DNA from: an uncultured Collinsella sp. | GTDB taxonomy: Bacteria; Actinomycetota; Coriobacteriia; Coriobacteriales; Coriobacteriaceae | NCBI GenBank assembly: GCA_902497065.1 | Contig: CABVDH010000017.1 | Coordinates: 1-38,527, forward strand | Direction: 5' to 3' | Length of the DNA: 38,527 bases | Shown: positions 15,469 to 24,158 of the stretch, piece by piece | Position numbering within the stretch: position 1 is the stretch's first letter | Layout of the letters: each line of letters opens with the position of its first letter | Made by a program: the position numbers and the translations under genes | The notes under the pieces: model-generated | Told to the model about the DNA's origin: nothing | What the model saw: the letters and a program-made list of their open reading frames with translations, nothing else | The model's database searches: none

Positions 15469-16686
15469 TCAGCGGTCGTTGTCCTTCAGCAGGCGCCATA
15501 AAGTCGTGCGGCTTATACCGAGCACCTCTGCCGCACGTGTCCTGTTGCCGTGAAGGTGCTGCAGGACCAACCGTGCGACATCGCGCTCGGTATCGGCCAG
15601 GGGACGCAAGATGTACAAATCGCTTTCGAGCGCCGGGGCGCCAAAGGTCGCGGTCTTGATAACGTCCTCCTGGGCAAGCACCTCTTTCGCCACGGCACGC
15701 TCCACCGTACCCGCCCCCACTAATATATAGAGTCGTTCAGAGACTTCACGCAGCTGCAGGTAATTGCGGGGCCAACGGTACGCATCGAGCGTCTCTGCCG
15801 CGGCGGCGGACAACATGGGGGCACCCGTCTTAAACATATCTGCCAGATACCCCAGATAGCGCGCAACCTTTTCCGACGCGCCGCCCTGCTCGGCAATCGC
15901 CGGCGCCACACTCACTGCACAGGCCAGACGCTCGGTTACAAAAGCAGCCTGATCGCTTTCGCCGCCGCCCGGCATATCGTTTGCCGTCAACACCACATGG
16001 CAACGAGTTGCGAGCGCCGTGTCGATCATTGCGGACACGAGCTCGCGCAGACGTTGGGGGCCAACAGCATGCCAGCCGCCCATGCAAAGTGTCAGCCCCG
16101 TTTGGAATAGCGGCGATTCGGAACTTTTGAGCAGATGGCGCCAGCCGCGATCCGTAAGCTCATCGAGCGCAACGGACACAAAGGGCTGATCGGCATAGGG
16201 TCCATCCAGGTACAGGCGTCTTGCAATCTGATCCTGCCCCGCGCCCAGCTCGCCCTCGAGCATAAGGGGCACCCCACGCGCATAGCTCTCCCGTACGGGG
16301 GCAGCGACCGCCGCCGCGTCTTCGACGATGCCGTACGTGCTCGACGCGTAGCGAGCCTCGACTTCGTCGGCATTGAGCCACTCGATGCCCGCATGCGTGG
16401 CAGCGGCGCGCACCTCATGCGCCACGACCACCCAAAGCGCTCCGCGCTCCTTGGCCGTCGGGCGCACCGTCAAGCTCAACCGCACGCCCTCGTGGCCCAT
16501 CACCAGGCGCGCCCCATCGCCCACGCGAGCGAGACGCTCGGAAACAAAAGCAGCGATATCCTGCTCGAGCGCCGCGTCACTCATAGTCGAGATCACAACG
16601 CCACCGCGCTCGTCGATTGCCAGCGCCGATGCTCCGGCTGCGGACAACGCCTCAATCAGAATCTGCAGCTTGGCATCGCTATCCAT
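15469..16686 (-). CDS. Fis-type regulator with degenerate sigma-54-like AAA domain
   Basis: A 405-residue protein built like a sigma-54 activator but missing its motor residues. The N-terminal 130 residues look like a sensory domain (LQILIEALSAAGASALAIDERGGVVIS). The central part aligns by pattern with the AAA domain: GELGAGQDQIARRLY sits where Walker A (GxxGxGKE) should be but lacks the Lys, the Walker B Asp-Glu is absent (GLTLCMGGWHAVG), and no GAFTGA loop is seen. The C-terminus is a clear Fis-type helix-turn-helix, HGNRTRAAEVLGISRTTLWRLLKD. It should bind DNA but probably cannot drive sigma-54 polymerase, so it likely acts as a repressor or sigma-70 regulator. ATG 16686 has AGGGGC upstream. 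It lies downstream of the YeiH transporter on the same strand. Confidence 0.75.
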   Translation of the reverse strand: MDSDAKLQILIEALSAAGASALAIDERGGVVISTMSDAALEQDIAAFVSERLARVGDGARLVMGHEGVRLSLTVRPTAKERGALWVVVAHEVRAAATHAGIEWLNADEVEARYASSTYGIVEDAAAVAAPVRESYARGVPLMLEGELGAGQDQIARRLYLDGPYADQPFVSVALDELTDRGWRHLLKSSESPLFQTGLTLCMGGWHAVGPQRLRELVSAMIDTALATRCHVVLTANDMPGGGESDQAAFVTERLACAVSVAPAIAEQGGASEKVARYLGYLADMFKTGAPMLSAAAAETLDAYRWPRNYLQLREVSERLYILVGAGTVERAVAKEVLAQEDVIKTATFGAPALESDLYILRPLADTERDVARLVLQHLHGNRTRAAEVLGISRTTLWRLLKDNDR

Positions 16687-16811
16687 GATTTGCCCCTGTC
16701 CGCGACGACATGCAACCGCCGACGGTCGCACAACCGAATGTTTCAAAATTGAACGATATTACTCACCAAACACTATAGGGCAAAAGTCGCCGTCCTGCGA
16801 GTATATGAATT

Positions 16812-16837
16812 GCCCCGCATCGCCATCCTGGCGGGGC
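16812..16837 (-). terminator. Hairpin after the YeiH gene
   Basis: GCCCCGC (16812-16818) pairs with GCGGGGC (16831-16837). It lies 116 nt past the stop of the YeiH gene in the minus direction. The T run is poor. Confidence 0.4.
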
Positions 16838-16952
16838 GATAAGAGCTCTTCGGGACCTATCAACCTGCGGACAAGCCATACCCGCAAGAGCTCCTATCGC
16901 TCCACCGTGAGAATGCGCTCGCCAGCACGCAACACGCAAATCAGCTACTTCT

Positions 16953-17987
16953 CTACCAGATTCCCAGCACGTGCTGCATTCCCAAACTCATGCATGCAAT
17001 GCCAATCCAGCAGCAAAAGCCCAACGCGATGGGTTTGCCGCCCTTTTTGACCAGCTCGACGATATCGGTATTAAAGCCAATAGCCGCCATGGCCATCACA
17101 ATAAAGAACTTCGACAGCTCCTTGATGGGCGCCGCAATGGACGCAGGAAGCTGAAGCACCGTGGTGATCACGCTCGCCAGCACAAAGAACAACACAAACA
17201 TGGGAAAAGCACGTTTAAGCGAGAACGTGCTTTTGGCGTCGCCGCCGGCCTTGCGCGCCAGATGCATCTGCCAGCATGCGAGAGCCAATGTAATGGGAAT
17301 AATGGCCAGCGTCCTGGTGAGCTTAACCACTGTGGCGCTTTCGAGCACATTGGCGCCGGGATGCATGCTATCCCAGGCGCTCGCCGCAGCCGTTACCGAC
17401 GAGGTGTCGTTGATGGCGGTGCCGGCAAACAGGCCAAAGCCCTCGTTGGTCAGCCCGAGCATGCCGCCGAGCGTCGGAAACACGAGCGCCGCGATAACGT
17501 TAAACAGGAAGATGACCGAAATGGCTTGGGCAATCTCGCGATCGTCGGCATCGATGACGGGCGCGGTCGCAGCGATGGCCGAACCGCCGCAAATCGACGA
17601 GCCCACACCCACAAGCGTCGCGATCTTGCCCGGCACGTTCATAACGCGGCAGAGCACGAAGGCGATGACAAGCGAGGTCGAGATCGTCGCCACGATAATC
17701 GGCAGCGACTGGGCGCCCTTGGACAGAATCTGGGAGAGGTTCATGCCAAAGCCAAGCAGGATAACCGCGTACTGCAAGACTTTTTTAGACGTATAGGTGA
17801 CACCGGCGGCGAGCTGTTCGCGGCGATTCTTGGGAAAGACAAGCGCCAGAACCATGCCAAGGAGAATGGCAAATACCGGACCGCCGACCACCTCAATCTG
17901 TTTGCCGAGCAACGTCGCGGGGATGGCGATGATCAGGCAGAACAAGACGCCCTTCCAGCGCTCGCGTACGATATTTGTCAGTTGCAT
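16953..17987 (-). CDS. YeiH / UPF0324-family membrane transporter
   Basis: A 344-residue membrane protein with about ten hydrophobic segments. Family signs are VLQYAVILLGFGMNLSQIL, GVGSSICGGSAIAATAPVI and GLFAGTAINDTSSVTAAASAW, which form the inverted-repeat core of this family. Members are annotated as putative sulfate or sulfonate exporters on limited evidence. ATG 17987 has AAGGAA upstream. A GntR regulator starts 163 bp away on the other strand, and this divergent pairing suggests it controls the transporter. Confidence 0.9.
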   Translation of the reverse strand: MQLTNIVRERWKGVLFCLIIAIPATLLGKQIEVVGGPVFAILLGMVLALVFPKNRREQLAAGVTYTSKKVLQYAVILLGFGMNLSQILSKGAQSLPIIVATISTSLVIAFVLCRVMNVPGKIATLVGVGSSICGGSAIAATAPVIDADDREIAQAISVIFLFNVIAALVFPTLGGMLGLTNEGFGLFAGTAINDTSSVTAAASAWDSMHPGANVLESATVVKLTRTLAIIPITLALACWQMHLARKAGGDAKSTFSLKRAFPMFVLFFVLASVITTVLQLPASIAAPIKELSKFFIVMAMAAIGFNTDIVELVKKGGKPIALGFCCWIGIACMSLGMQHVLGIW

Positions 17988-18150
17988 ATGGGATTCCTTC
18001 TTTCTATTTCACGTTTGCGACGGCTTATGATACGGCAATATTGAGCACAGCCTTGCGCAAACACAGACTAAGATGCCGCAATAGTTCTCGGGCGACAGCC
18101 GAATTACCCACCGCGGAGAGCTGATTCGCGGCATAATTAACAACTGACAT

Positions 18151-18882
18151 ATGAGTTTGATAGAACAGTTGCGAGGCGCTATGGAAGAATCGATGCACGT
18201 CGGCGAGCAGGAAACGAGCCTACAGGACCAGTCCTACCACACCATTCGACGCAAAATCGTCTACCTGGACTACAAGCCGGGCGAAAAGCTGGGCGTCAAG
18301 CAACTTTGCGATGACCTGGATATGGGTCGCACGCCCGTGCGCGAGGCTTTGGTTCGCTTGGCGCAGGAAGGCCTGGTGCGCACCGTGCCCCAGAGTGGCA
18401 CCTACGTCTCACCCATCAACCTCACCCTTGCCGAGAGTGCCTGTTACATCCGCGAGCATCTGGAAAAGCAGGTGATCGTGGAGTGCTGTGCGCGCGCCAC
18501 CTCGGCAGGCATCGAACAGCTCGACCGCGCCATCGTGCTGCAGGAAAAGGCCATGGCCGAAGAGGATCGCATCGGCTTCTTTTTGAGCGACAACCTCATG
18601 CATCACATGATTTTTAGCATCGCATGTCGCAGCACCGTGTGGTCGTGGCTCGAAGAGACCAATGCCGACCTGGAGCGCTTCCGCTGGCTGCGCGCTGCCA
18701 CGCAGGTTCTAGACAATCAGGACATCGTGAACGAGCACAAGCAGATTCGCCGCGCTATCGCCGGTCGCGACCCCATCGAAGCGAGCTTTTTGGTCAGCAA
18801 GCACCTGCACATGATGTTCCGCAACCAAACCGAAGTTCTGGACCAGTTCCCCGAGTACTTCGAGACCAGCAAGCTCCGCTAA
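18151..18882 (+). CDS. GntR-family (FadR/FCD type) regulator
   Basis: A 243-residue regulator. The winged helix is at about residues 28-95: YHTIRRKIVYLDYKPGEKLGVKQLCDDLDMGRTPVREALVRLAQEGLV, with the GntR-typical 'GRTPVREAL' recognition helix. The C-terminal half is an FCD-type helical ligand domain, where FFLSDNLMHHMIFSIA and NEHKQIRRAI supply His/Asp residues that often bind metal. The start is uncertain: ATG 18151 has no ribosome site, while ATG 18181 (MEESMH) follows GCGAGG. An inverted repeat CAACTG-N19-CAGTTG (18143-18173) covers the first start and could be its operator. It is divergent from the YeiH gene. Its stop codon overlaps a repeat. Confidence 0.88.
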   Translation: MSLIEQLRGAMEESMHVGEQETSLQDQSYHTIRRKIVYLDYKPGEKLGVKQLCDDLDMGRTPVREALVRLAQEGLVRTVPQSGTYVSPINLTLAESACYIREHLEKQVIVECCARATSAGIEQLDRAIVLQEKAMAEEDRIGFFLSDNLMHHMIFSIACRSTVWSWLEETNADLERFRWLRAATQVLDNQDIVNEHKQIRRAIAGRDPIEASFLVSKHLHMMFRNQTEVLDQFPEYFETSKLR

Positions 18883-18924
18883 CCTGCCAAAAAGGGACAG
18901 GTTTATTTTGGCAGGTTTTATCCG
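18881..18924 (+). repeat. AACCTGCC...GGCAGGTT hairpin repeat, copy 1
   Basis: AACCTGCCAAAA (18881-18892) pairs with TTTTGGCAGGTT 12 bp perfectly. An inner CAGGTT gives an alternative partner for the first AACCTG. It starts on the stop codon of the GntR gene and ends in TTTTATC, so it may also act as a terminator. Two further copies lie at 30630 and 21059. Confidence 0.75.
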
Positions 18925-18936
18925 AGCAAATGCAAC

Positions 18937-18972
18937 AAGGCCCGGCTCCGTCTTGATGCGGAGCCGGGCCTT
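18937..18972 (-). terminator. Terminator of glmS
   Basis: AAGGCCCGGCTCCG (18937-18950) and its perfect complement at 18959-18972 enclose TCTTGATG. It lies 24 nt past the glmS stop, between convergent genes. Confidence 0.8.
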
Positions 18973-18995
18973 AGTCGCTAGAACGGCGGAACCAA

Positions 18996-20843
18996 CTACT
19001 CGACCGTGACGCTTTTCGCCAGGTTTCGGGGTTGGTCGACGTCGCAGCCGCGCAGGATGGCGACCTCGCGGGCGAGCAGCTGCAGCGGGACGCTCGCCGT
19101 GATGGGGCTGAACACGTCGCGGACTGCTGGCACGCGGATAATGCAGTCGGCGATCTTGTTGATCTCCTCGTCGCCCTCGGTGGCAACGACGATGACCTTG
19201 GCGCCGCGCGCCTTGCACTCCATGAGGTTCGACACGGTCTTGTCGTAGGTGGCACTCTTGGTGGCCACGGCGATGACAGGAAAGCCCGGGTCGATCAGCG
19301 CGATGGGGCCGTGCTTCATCTCACCGGCGGCGTAGGCCTCGGCGTGCAGGTAGCTGACCTCTTTGAGCTTGAGCGCGCCCTCGTAGGAAATAGCGGCACC
19401 CATGCCACGGCCCACGAACAGCGCCGACTGCGCGTCCTTGCACAGCAGGGCGGCCTCATGCACGGCCTCGGTTTGGGTATCCAAAATCCACTGGATCTGC
19501 TCGGCCGTATCGGAAAGCTCGCGGAACAGCATGCGCGCCTGCTTGGTGGTCAAGCGGTACTTGACCTGCGCCAGCAGCAGAGCCAAAAGCGTAAGGCTCA
19601 CGACCTGGCCGATGAAGCTCTTGGTCGAGGCGACCGCGATTTCCTTGTTGGCCTTGGTGTAGATGACGCCGTCGCTCTCACGCGCCACGGGGCTGCCCAC
19701 CACGTTGGTGATGCCGAAGACCTTGGCACCCTTGATGCGCGCATCGCGAATGGCGGCAAGGGTATCGGCCGTCTCGCCCGACTGGGACACGGCAACGACA
19801 AGCGTCGTCGGCGTAATGATGGGGTTGCGATAACGGAACTCGCTGGCCGCCTCCACCTCGGTGGGGATGCGAGCCCAGCCCTCAATGAGATTCTTGGCAA
19901 TGAGGCCAGCGTGATAGCTGGTGCCGCAAGCGATCACGTAGACGCGGTCGATGTCGTTGAGCTCCTCGAGCGAAAGGCCCAGCTCGTCGATGTCGAGCTC
20001 GCCGGCCGGCGTCATGCGACCCACCAGCGTGTCGCGCACGACGCGCGGCTGCTCGTGGATCTCCTTGAGCATAAAGTCGGGATAACCGCCCTTTTCTGCC
20101 ATGTCCAGGTCCCAGTCGATGTGGGTGACCTTGGGCTCGATAACGTTGCCGGCCTCGTCGGTGTACTCGACGCCTGCGGGCGTGAGCTTGGCAAACTGAC
20201 CGTCCTCGAGCACCACGACATCGCGGGTGGCGTCGATGAGCGCGATGACGTCGGAGGCGACATAGGCGCCGGTCTCGCCCGCGCCGACCACGATCGGGGA
20301 ATCCTTGCGGGCCACGGCGATCACGCCGGGCTCGTCAGCGCACACGGCGGCCAGACCATAGGCACCGACCACGTGGGTGCAAGCCTCGCGCACGGAGGCC
20401 ATCAGGTCGTGCGTCTCGGCATAAGCCTCTTCGATCAGATGCGCGAAGACCTCGGTATCGGTCTCGCTCTTAAAGTGGTGGCCGCGACCCTCCAGCTCTT
20501 CGCGCAGCTCGGCGAAGTTCTCGATGATGCCGTTGTGGACGATGGCGATACGACCGTCGCAGCTGGTGTGGGGGTGAGCGTTAACGACCGAGGGCTTGCC
20601 GTGGGTGGCCCAACGGGTGTGGCCGATACCGCAGGTAGCGTCGCTGTCGATGTTGGAAAGCTCGCTCTCCAGGCCCGCGACCTTGCCCACGCGGCGGATG
20701 ACGTCGAGGTGCGCCGCGGCGCCCTCGCCCACCTCGAGCGCGACACCCGAGGAGTCATAGCCGCGATACTCCATACGCTTGAGGCCCGTGACCAGGATGT
20801 TCTTTGCAATATCAGAGCCGGTGTAGCCGACGATTCCGCACAT
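18996..20843 (-). CDS. glmS: Glutamine-fructose-6-phosphate aminotransferase (isomerizing)
   Basis: A 615-residue enzyme making glucosamine-6-phosphate from fructose-6-phosphate and glutamine, the entry to peptidoglycan amino sugars. The N-terminal glutaminase starts MCGIVGYTG with the nucleophile Cys2 exposed after Met removal; YRGYDSSGVA and GHTRWATHG follow. Two SIS domains bind the sugar: IACGTSYHAGL, VSQSGETADT and STKSFIGQV in the first, FVGRGMGA and EVSYLHAEAYAAGEMKHGP in the second. It ends with the conserved DQPRNLAKSVTVE. Length is full. It is monocistronic. The 330-bp leader has paired TGGTAT repeats but no glmS-ribozyme sequence that I can recognise. Confidence 0.97.
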   Translation of the reverse strand: MCGIVGYTGSDIAKNILVTGLKRMEYRGYDSSGVALEVGEGAAAHLDVIRRVGKVAGLESELSNIDSDATCGIGHTRWATHGKPSVVNAHPHTSCDGRIAIVHNGIIENFAELREELEGRGHHFKSETDTEVFAHLIEEAYAETHDLMASVREACTHVVGAYGLAAVCADEPGVIAVARKDSPIVVGAGETGAYVASDVIALIDATRDVVVLEDGQFAKLTPAGVEYTDEAGNVIEPKVTHIDWDLDMAEKGGYPDFMLKEIHEQPRVVRDTLVGRMTPAGELDIDELGLSLEELNDIDRVYVIACGTSYHAGLIAKNLIEGWARIPTEVEAASEFRYRNPIITPTTLVVAVSQSGETADTLAAIRDARIKGAKVFGITNVVGSPVARESDGVIYTKANKEIAVASTKSFIGQVVSLTLLALLLAQVKYRLTTKQARMLFRELSDTAEQIQWILDTQTEAVHEAALLCKDAQSALFVGRGMGAAISYEGALKLKEVSYLHAEAYAAGEMKHGPIALIDPGFPVIAVATKSATYDKTVSNLMECKARGAKVIVVATEGDEEINKIADCIIRVPAVRDVFSPITASVPLQLLAREVAILRGCDVDQPRNLAKSVTVE

Positions 20844-20944
20844 AAGATAAATCCCTTCGTTCGCGTGACTGCAAGACGTCCACGCACAAGGGGCGCTGAG
20901 ACGTATAACGTTCGAGTATTGTACTCACGCAAACGCAAGCTGAT

Positions 20945-20976
20945 ATACCAGAAGTGGTATCTCAACTTAGATACCA
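20945..20976 (-). promoter_or_regulatory. TGGTAT/ATACCA repeats upstream of glmS
   Basis: ATACCA (20945-20950) and TGGTAT (20955-20960) form one palindrome. The same TGGTATCT (20955-20962) also pairs with AGATACCA (20969-20976) over 8 bp. Stacked sites of this kind suit a GntR/HutC-type operator, which commonly governs amino-sugar genes. They lie about 100-130 bp before the glmS start, in the 330-bp gap shared with lacI. The regulator is unknown. Confidence 0.45.
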
Positions 20977-21058
20977 CCCGATGCACACACGTCCAGCCGG
21001 TCCAAACCACCACAATGGGGACAGGCACCTTCGTGGTGGTCGCGCTGACAACGGCGTT

Positions 21059-21109
21059 TCCCCAGATAAAACCTGCCAAAATAAACCTGTCCCTAATAGG
21101 CGGGTTTTG
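21059..21109 (-). repeat. AACCTGCC...GGCAGGTT hairpin repeat, copy 3
   Basis: In the minus direction it reads AGGGACAGGTTTATTTTGGC then AGGTTTTATCTGGGG, nearly identical to the copies at 18881 and 30630. The first arm has drifted (AACCCGCCTATT). It lies directly upstream of the lacI promoter, so the right end of the repeat (TTGACA) supplies the -35. Confidence 0.7.
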
Positions 21110-21162
21110 ACACCTCAGGGGCGGGCGATGCTACAATCTGGCTTGTACTTGAAACGCATCAA
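21107..21162 (+). promoter_or_regulatory. lacI promoter with self-operator
   Basis: -35 TTGACA (21107-21112), a long 19-nt spacer, -10 TACAAT (21132-21137). TTGAAACGCATCAA (21149-21162) sits just past the expected start site. It matches the two operator-like sites before rhaB in the form TTGANNCGNNTCAA/T, so the LacI protein probably represses itself here. Confidence 0.65.
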
Positions 21163-21172
21163 AGGGGCCGCT

Positions 21173-22285
21173 ATGGCAAAGGTAAAAATCAGCGACGTCG
21201 CGCGCGAGGCCGGGGTTTCGTTGGGCACGGTTTCCAACGCGCTCAACCATCCCGAAAAGTTGCGCCCCGAGACCCTCAAGCTTATCAACGAGACCATCAA
21301 TCGCCTGGGCTACCTGCCCAACCAAAGCGCTCGTCAGCTCGCGGGCGGCGCCACCAAGTCTTTTGGCCTGGTGCTCCCCCGTCTCGATCACGGCTTTTCG
21401 CTCCAAATCGCCAGCGGCGCCCACAACGAGGCCCGTAAGCACGGCTACGACCTGCTCATCGCCAACGCCGATAACGACGATATTCTCGAGGACCATTACC
21501 TGCGCTACTTTATGGGCACCCAAATGTCCGGCGTCATGGTTCAGCCCATGGCATCCCCCGACTGGCATCCCGTCATGGCCAAGATGCCCGTGCCGATCGT
21601 CCACCTGGACATCCATTGCTCCGAGCCCGGCTACTACGTAGCGGCCGACAACGAGGCCCAGGGTCGCATCATTGCCGAACTCGCCATCGCCCGCGGTGCA
21701 CGCCATATCACCGTTGTGGGTAGAGCAGCATTTATGCAACTCACCCTGCGCGTCCTTGGCATTCATAAGGCGCTCGCCCTACATCCCGACATCAAAATCG
21801 AAGTCATTGACGCCGGCGAGTGGAACACGGCGGCCGACGGCTATGGTATCAGCAAGCAAATCGCCGAGCGTCCCGAGGACGAACGCCCTGATTTCGTGGT
21901 CGGCCTGACCGATGTGTTGGCCTCGGGCGTCATCTCGGCGCTGGTCGACAAGGGCATATCCGTCCCCGGTCAGGTCCGCGTGGCTGGCTGCGATGGCAAC
22001 CCACTCGCTTGGAGCGGATCGGTCCCGCTCACTACGGTAGCGCCACCGGGCTACGAGATTGGCCGCAAGGGTGTCCAGCTGCTGATGGAGCAAATCGAGA
22101 ACAAGACCCCGGCAAAGACCAAGCACGTCCACATCGGCTCTGCAGCGCGCACCGTCACCGCGGTCACGACCATCGAGGACATCAACCGCCAAGAACTCGT
22201 GCGGCCGTTCCTGCTGGAACGCGCCAGCACCCAGGCAAGCAGCCAGACCGACGCCACGGCCATCAACCTCGGTGCATATCTATAG
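21173..22285 (+). CDS. LacI-family regulator, probably of the rhamnose operon
   Basis: A 370-residue repressor. The N-terminal helix-turn-helix is KISDVAREAGVSLGTVSNAL, followed by the hinge helix region (LGYLPNQSARQLAGG). A periplasmic-binding-protein-like sugar domain fills residues 60-335 (FGLVLPRLDHGFSLQIASG, GVMVQP, VAGCDGNPLAW). A C-terminal extension of some 35 residues ends ATAINLGAYL. Start ATG 21173 has AAAGGGG upstream. It converges on the rhaB-rhaD-MFS-isomerase operon, and its own promoter shares the operator motif of that operon. That makes it the likely local regulator. Its effector, perhaps rhamnose or a phosphate ester, is not readable. Confidence 0.9.
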   Translation: MAKVKISDVAREAGVSLGTVSNALNHPEKLRPETLKLINETINRLGYLPNQSARQLAGGATKSFGLVLPRLDHGFSLQIASGAHNEARKHGYDLLIANADNDDILEDHYLRYFMGTQMSGVMVQPMASPDWHPVMAKMPVPIVHLDIHCSEPGYYVAADNEAQGRIIAELAIARGARHITVVGRAAFMQLTLRVLGIHKALALHPDIKIEVIDAGEWNTAADGYGISKQIAERPEDERPDFVVGLTDVLASGVISALVDKGISVPGQVRVAGCDGNPLAWSGSVPLTTVAPPGYEIGRKGVQLLMEQIENKTPAKTKHVHIGSAARTVTAVTTIEDINRQELVRPFLLERASTQASSQTDATAINLGAYL

Positions 22286-22316
22286 CCTTTTCAGCTCACC
22301 TCAAACTCCGCTAAGC

Positions 22317-22355
22317 AGAAGGGCCCGGCAAGCAAAACGCTTGTCGGGCCCTTCT
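22317..22355 (+). terminator. Terminator of lacI
   Basis: AGAAGGGCCCGGCAAGC (22317-22333) pairs with 22339-22355 with one G-U type change, loop AAAAC, then GTCTC. Strong stem, weak T run. Confidence 0.8.
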
Positions 22356-22387
22356 GTCTCTATCGTTTCAGCAGGGAAAATCATCGA

Positions 22388-22547
22388 GTCGTCCAAACGA
22401 AGCGAGCGGACCTCGAGTGCCGCAGGTTGTCGCGAAAGCGTAGCGCTGCGTACTTCATGTACGCAAGCGATGACTTAAGCGGCAAGATACGGCGCTCGAG
22501 ACCCGCACAGCGTTCAACGAGTCCGCCGTTCGTCAGGACGACGGAAC
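22388..22547 (-). repeat. 155-bp structured 3' element, copy A
   Basis: On the minus strand it begins 4 nt after the isomerase stop with a GTTCCGTCGT-type hairpin, then GAACGCTGTGCGGG, and then the core hairpin GCGTAC-ATGAA-GTACGC (22464-22448). Most positions align with copy B (33799-33957) in the same order, while many stem bases differ together. That pattern suggests a conserved RNA fold. It has no open frame of note. Confidence 0.65.
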
Positions 22548-22551
22548 ACCA

Positions 22552-23979
22552 TTAGCGGCAGACAACGTCCACGGGCACGTTCAGGATCTTGGCGACCTTG
22601 AGAATCGTGTCGGTCTGGCTGCCTAGGCAGGCGGCCATGTGGTGAGTCGGGCCGGTCTCGTTCCAGCGATCCATGAACTCGCGGGCGCCGATCGAGAACT
22701 TCATGCGCATATTGGTGTCGCCGAAGGTAAAGATCGGACCGTTAACGTTCTCGCCCTCGGCAACCACGAACTTAAAGTTGCCGTCGCCGTCCTGAGTGAT
22801 ACCAAGGAAGGTGATGGTGCCGTGGCCGGGATAGAACTGGGTGAGGTAGCCGCCACCGGTCTTGCCGTGGAACACGGGAACAACCTTGAGCGTCGGCTTC
22901 TTGGCGGTCGAGATGTCGGCATCGCCGGAGCCGGAGTGGCCGATGATGACAATGTCCTCGGGAAAGTCGATGGAATACATCTCGGAAAGCTGGCCGGTGC
23001 CAGAGATGGTCTTGAGGATGCTCATGGCGATGGCGACCTTCATATCGCCCTCGACCGCGCAGCTCGTGCCCTGCTTGATGAGCATGGAGAACGCCGGGAT
23101 GAGCATGGAGTCGAGCACGCCGGCCTGGCCCTTGGCATAGCCGTCGTAGTGGCTGGCGACCAGACCGATCTCCTCGTCCTTAACCCACTGCTCAAAGGCG
23201 ACGACGTACTTGGCCATCTCCTGGATAGGCTCGTCGGTGACCTTGGCGCCGCCCTCGACGTCGAAGGTGTCGAGAATCTCGGCGGCCTTAGCGTCCACGG
23301 CAGCCTGGTCATCGATGTTGTCGGCGATAGCCCACATCTTCTCCCAATCGAACTGCTTGGTGTAGAGACCCAGACGGTTGTAGAGGTTGGTCTCGTCGAT
23401 GTAGAGGTCCATCATGCCCGGATACGGACGGCCGATCTGGGCGATATTGGTGCGACGCAGACGACGGCGCACCTGGGCGGCACGGCACCACTGCTCGAGC
23501 TGCTCGGCCACGGCCGGGTCGCCGCCCTCGACAACACCGGTCACCACGGCGTGACGCTTGCCGGCACGGTTAAGGTCGGCTACGACCTCACCGGGAGCAC
23601 CGCAGGCGTACAGATCGCCCAGCCACGTGGGGATATCGGTGTTGGCGTAGTCGGGCTGGGCCTTCTTTTGCACGTTGACCACGACGACGGGCACGTCCAG
23701 GTCGCGTACGACCGGCAGCACGTTGTAGCTCGTGGCATAGGTGAGCATCTGCAGGATGACCAAGTCGACATCCTCGGCGCGGAACTTGTCGCCCGCGACC
23801 TGAGCCTGTTCCTTGGTGGTCACCATACCGCCGTCGATAAGCTCGACGGTCGTAGGCAGCGTGGCCTTAAAGTCCTCGTACTGCTGCTCAAAGTTGGGAA
23901 CGAGCTGCGGGAACTGCGGAAGATAGGCACCGAGGGCGATAGAAAAGACGCCAACCTTGGCCTTGGTGTTAACGAGCAT
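22552..23979 (-). CDS. Sugar isomerase of the L-fucose/L-arabinose isomerase family
   Basis: A 475-residue protein of the FucI/AraA superfamily, which interconverts aldoses and ketoses with a divalent metal. It opens KAKVGVFSIALGAYLPQFPQL. Typical landmarks are DVDLVILQMLTYATSYNVLPV in the first domain, IGRPYPGMMDLYIDE in the middle, and the metal-site regions SMLIPAFSMLIKQGTSCAVEGD and IVIIGHSGSGDADIS. The C-terminus has TGPTHHMAACLG. It is the last gene of an operon with rhamnulokinase and rhamnulose-1-phosphate aldolase and no RhaA. I infer that it supplies the missing L-rhamnose isomerase step, although fucose or arabinose activity cannot be excluded. Start ATG 23979 has GGAGG. Confidence 0.8.
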   Translation of the reverse strand: MLVNTKAKVGVFSIALGAYLPQFPQLVPNFEQQYEDFKATLPTTVELIDGGMVTTKEQAQVAGDKFRAEDVDLVILQMLTYATSYNVLPVVRDLDVPVVVVNVQKKAQPDYANTDIPTWLGDLYACGAPGEVVADLNRAGKRHAVVTGVVEGGDPAVAEQLEQWCRAAQVRRRLRRTNIAQIGRPYPGMMDLYIDETNLYNRLGLYTKQFDWEKMWAIADNIDDQAAVDAKAAEILDTFDVEGGAKVTDEPIQEMAKYVVAFEQWVKDEEIGLVASHYDGYAKGQAGVLDSMLIPAFSMLIKQGTSCAVEGDMKVAIAMSILKTISGTGQLSEMYSIDFPEDIVIIGHSGSGDADISTAKKPTLKVVPVFHGKTGGGYLTQFYPGHGTITFLGITQDGDGNFKFVVAEGENVNGPIFTFGDTNMRMKFSIGAREFMDRWNETGPTHHMAACLGSQTDTILKVAKILNVPVDVVCR

Positions 23980-24017
23980 GATTTCCTCCAATGAGAAAAG
24001 TTGATGATTGCAAGCAA

Positions 24018-24071
24018 GCGGACGCGGCGGTTATCAGATCAGCGCAACAGACATGTTTCTACCGCGTCCGC
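24018..24071 (-). other. Intercistronic hairpins between MFS and isomerase genes
   Basis: GCGGACGCGG (24018-24027) pairs exactly with 24062-24071. A second hairpin, GGGGCGAAGG-type (about 24091-24122), lies next to it. Neither has a T run, so they are more likely mRNA processing or stability elements than terminators. Confidence 0.5.
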
Positions 24072-24158
24072 CTGCAGTTGCGCAGGGGGTGGGGCGAGGG
24101 TATGGGACTAAGCCTTCGCCCCAGAGGTTGCCGCGACAAGGCGGCGGGATAAAGCAAA

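Noticed and set aside
19032..21110. Open frame of about 690 codons on the plus strand
   Set aside because: Complete shadow of glmS, made of Asp/His/Gly-rich nonsense.
20844..21172. glmS ribozyme/riboswitch in the glmS leader
   Set aside because: The conserved ribozyme core was not found; only TGGTAT repeats and a dispersed repeat are visible.
22388..22547. Naming the 155-bp element as a known Rfam family (for example the Collinsella-1 motif)
   Set aside because: I cannot match it to a known consensus from memory; a covariance search would decide.
22639..23994. Plus-strand open frame of about 450 codons
   Set aside because: Antisense to the isomerase, with no start signal or domain.
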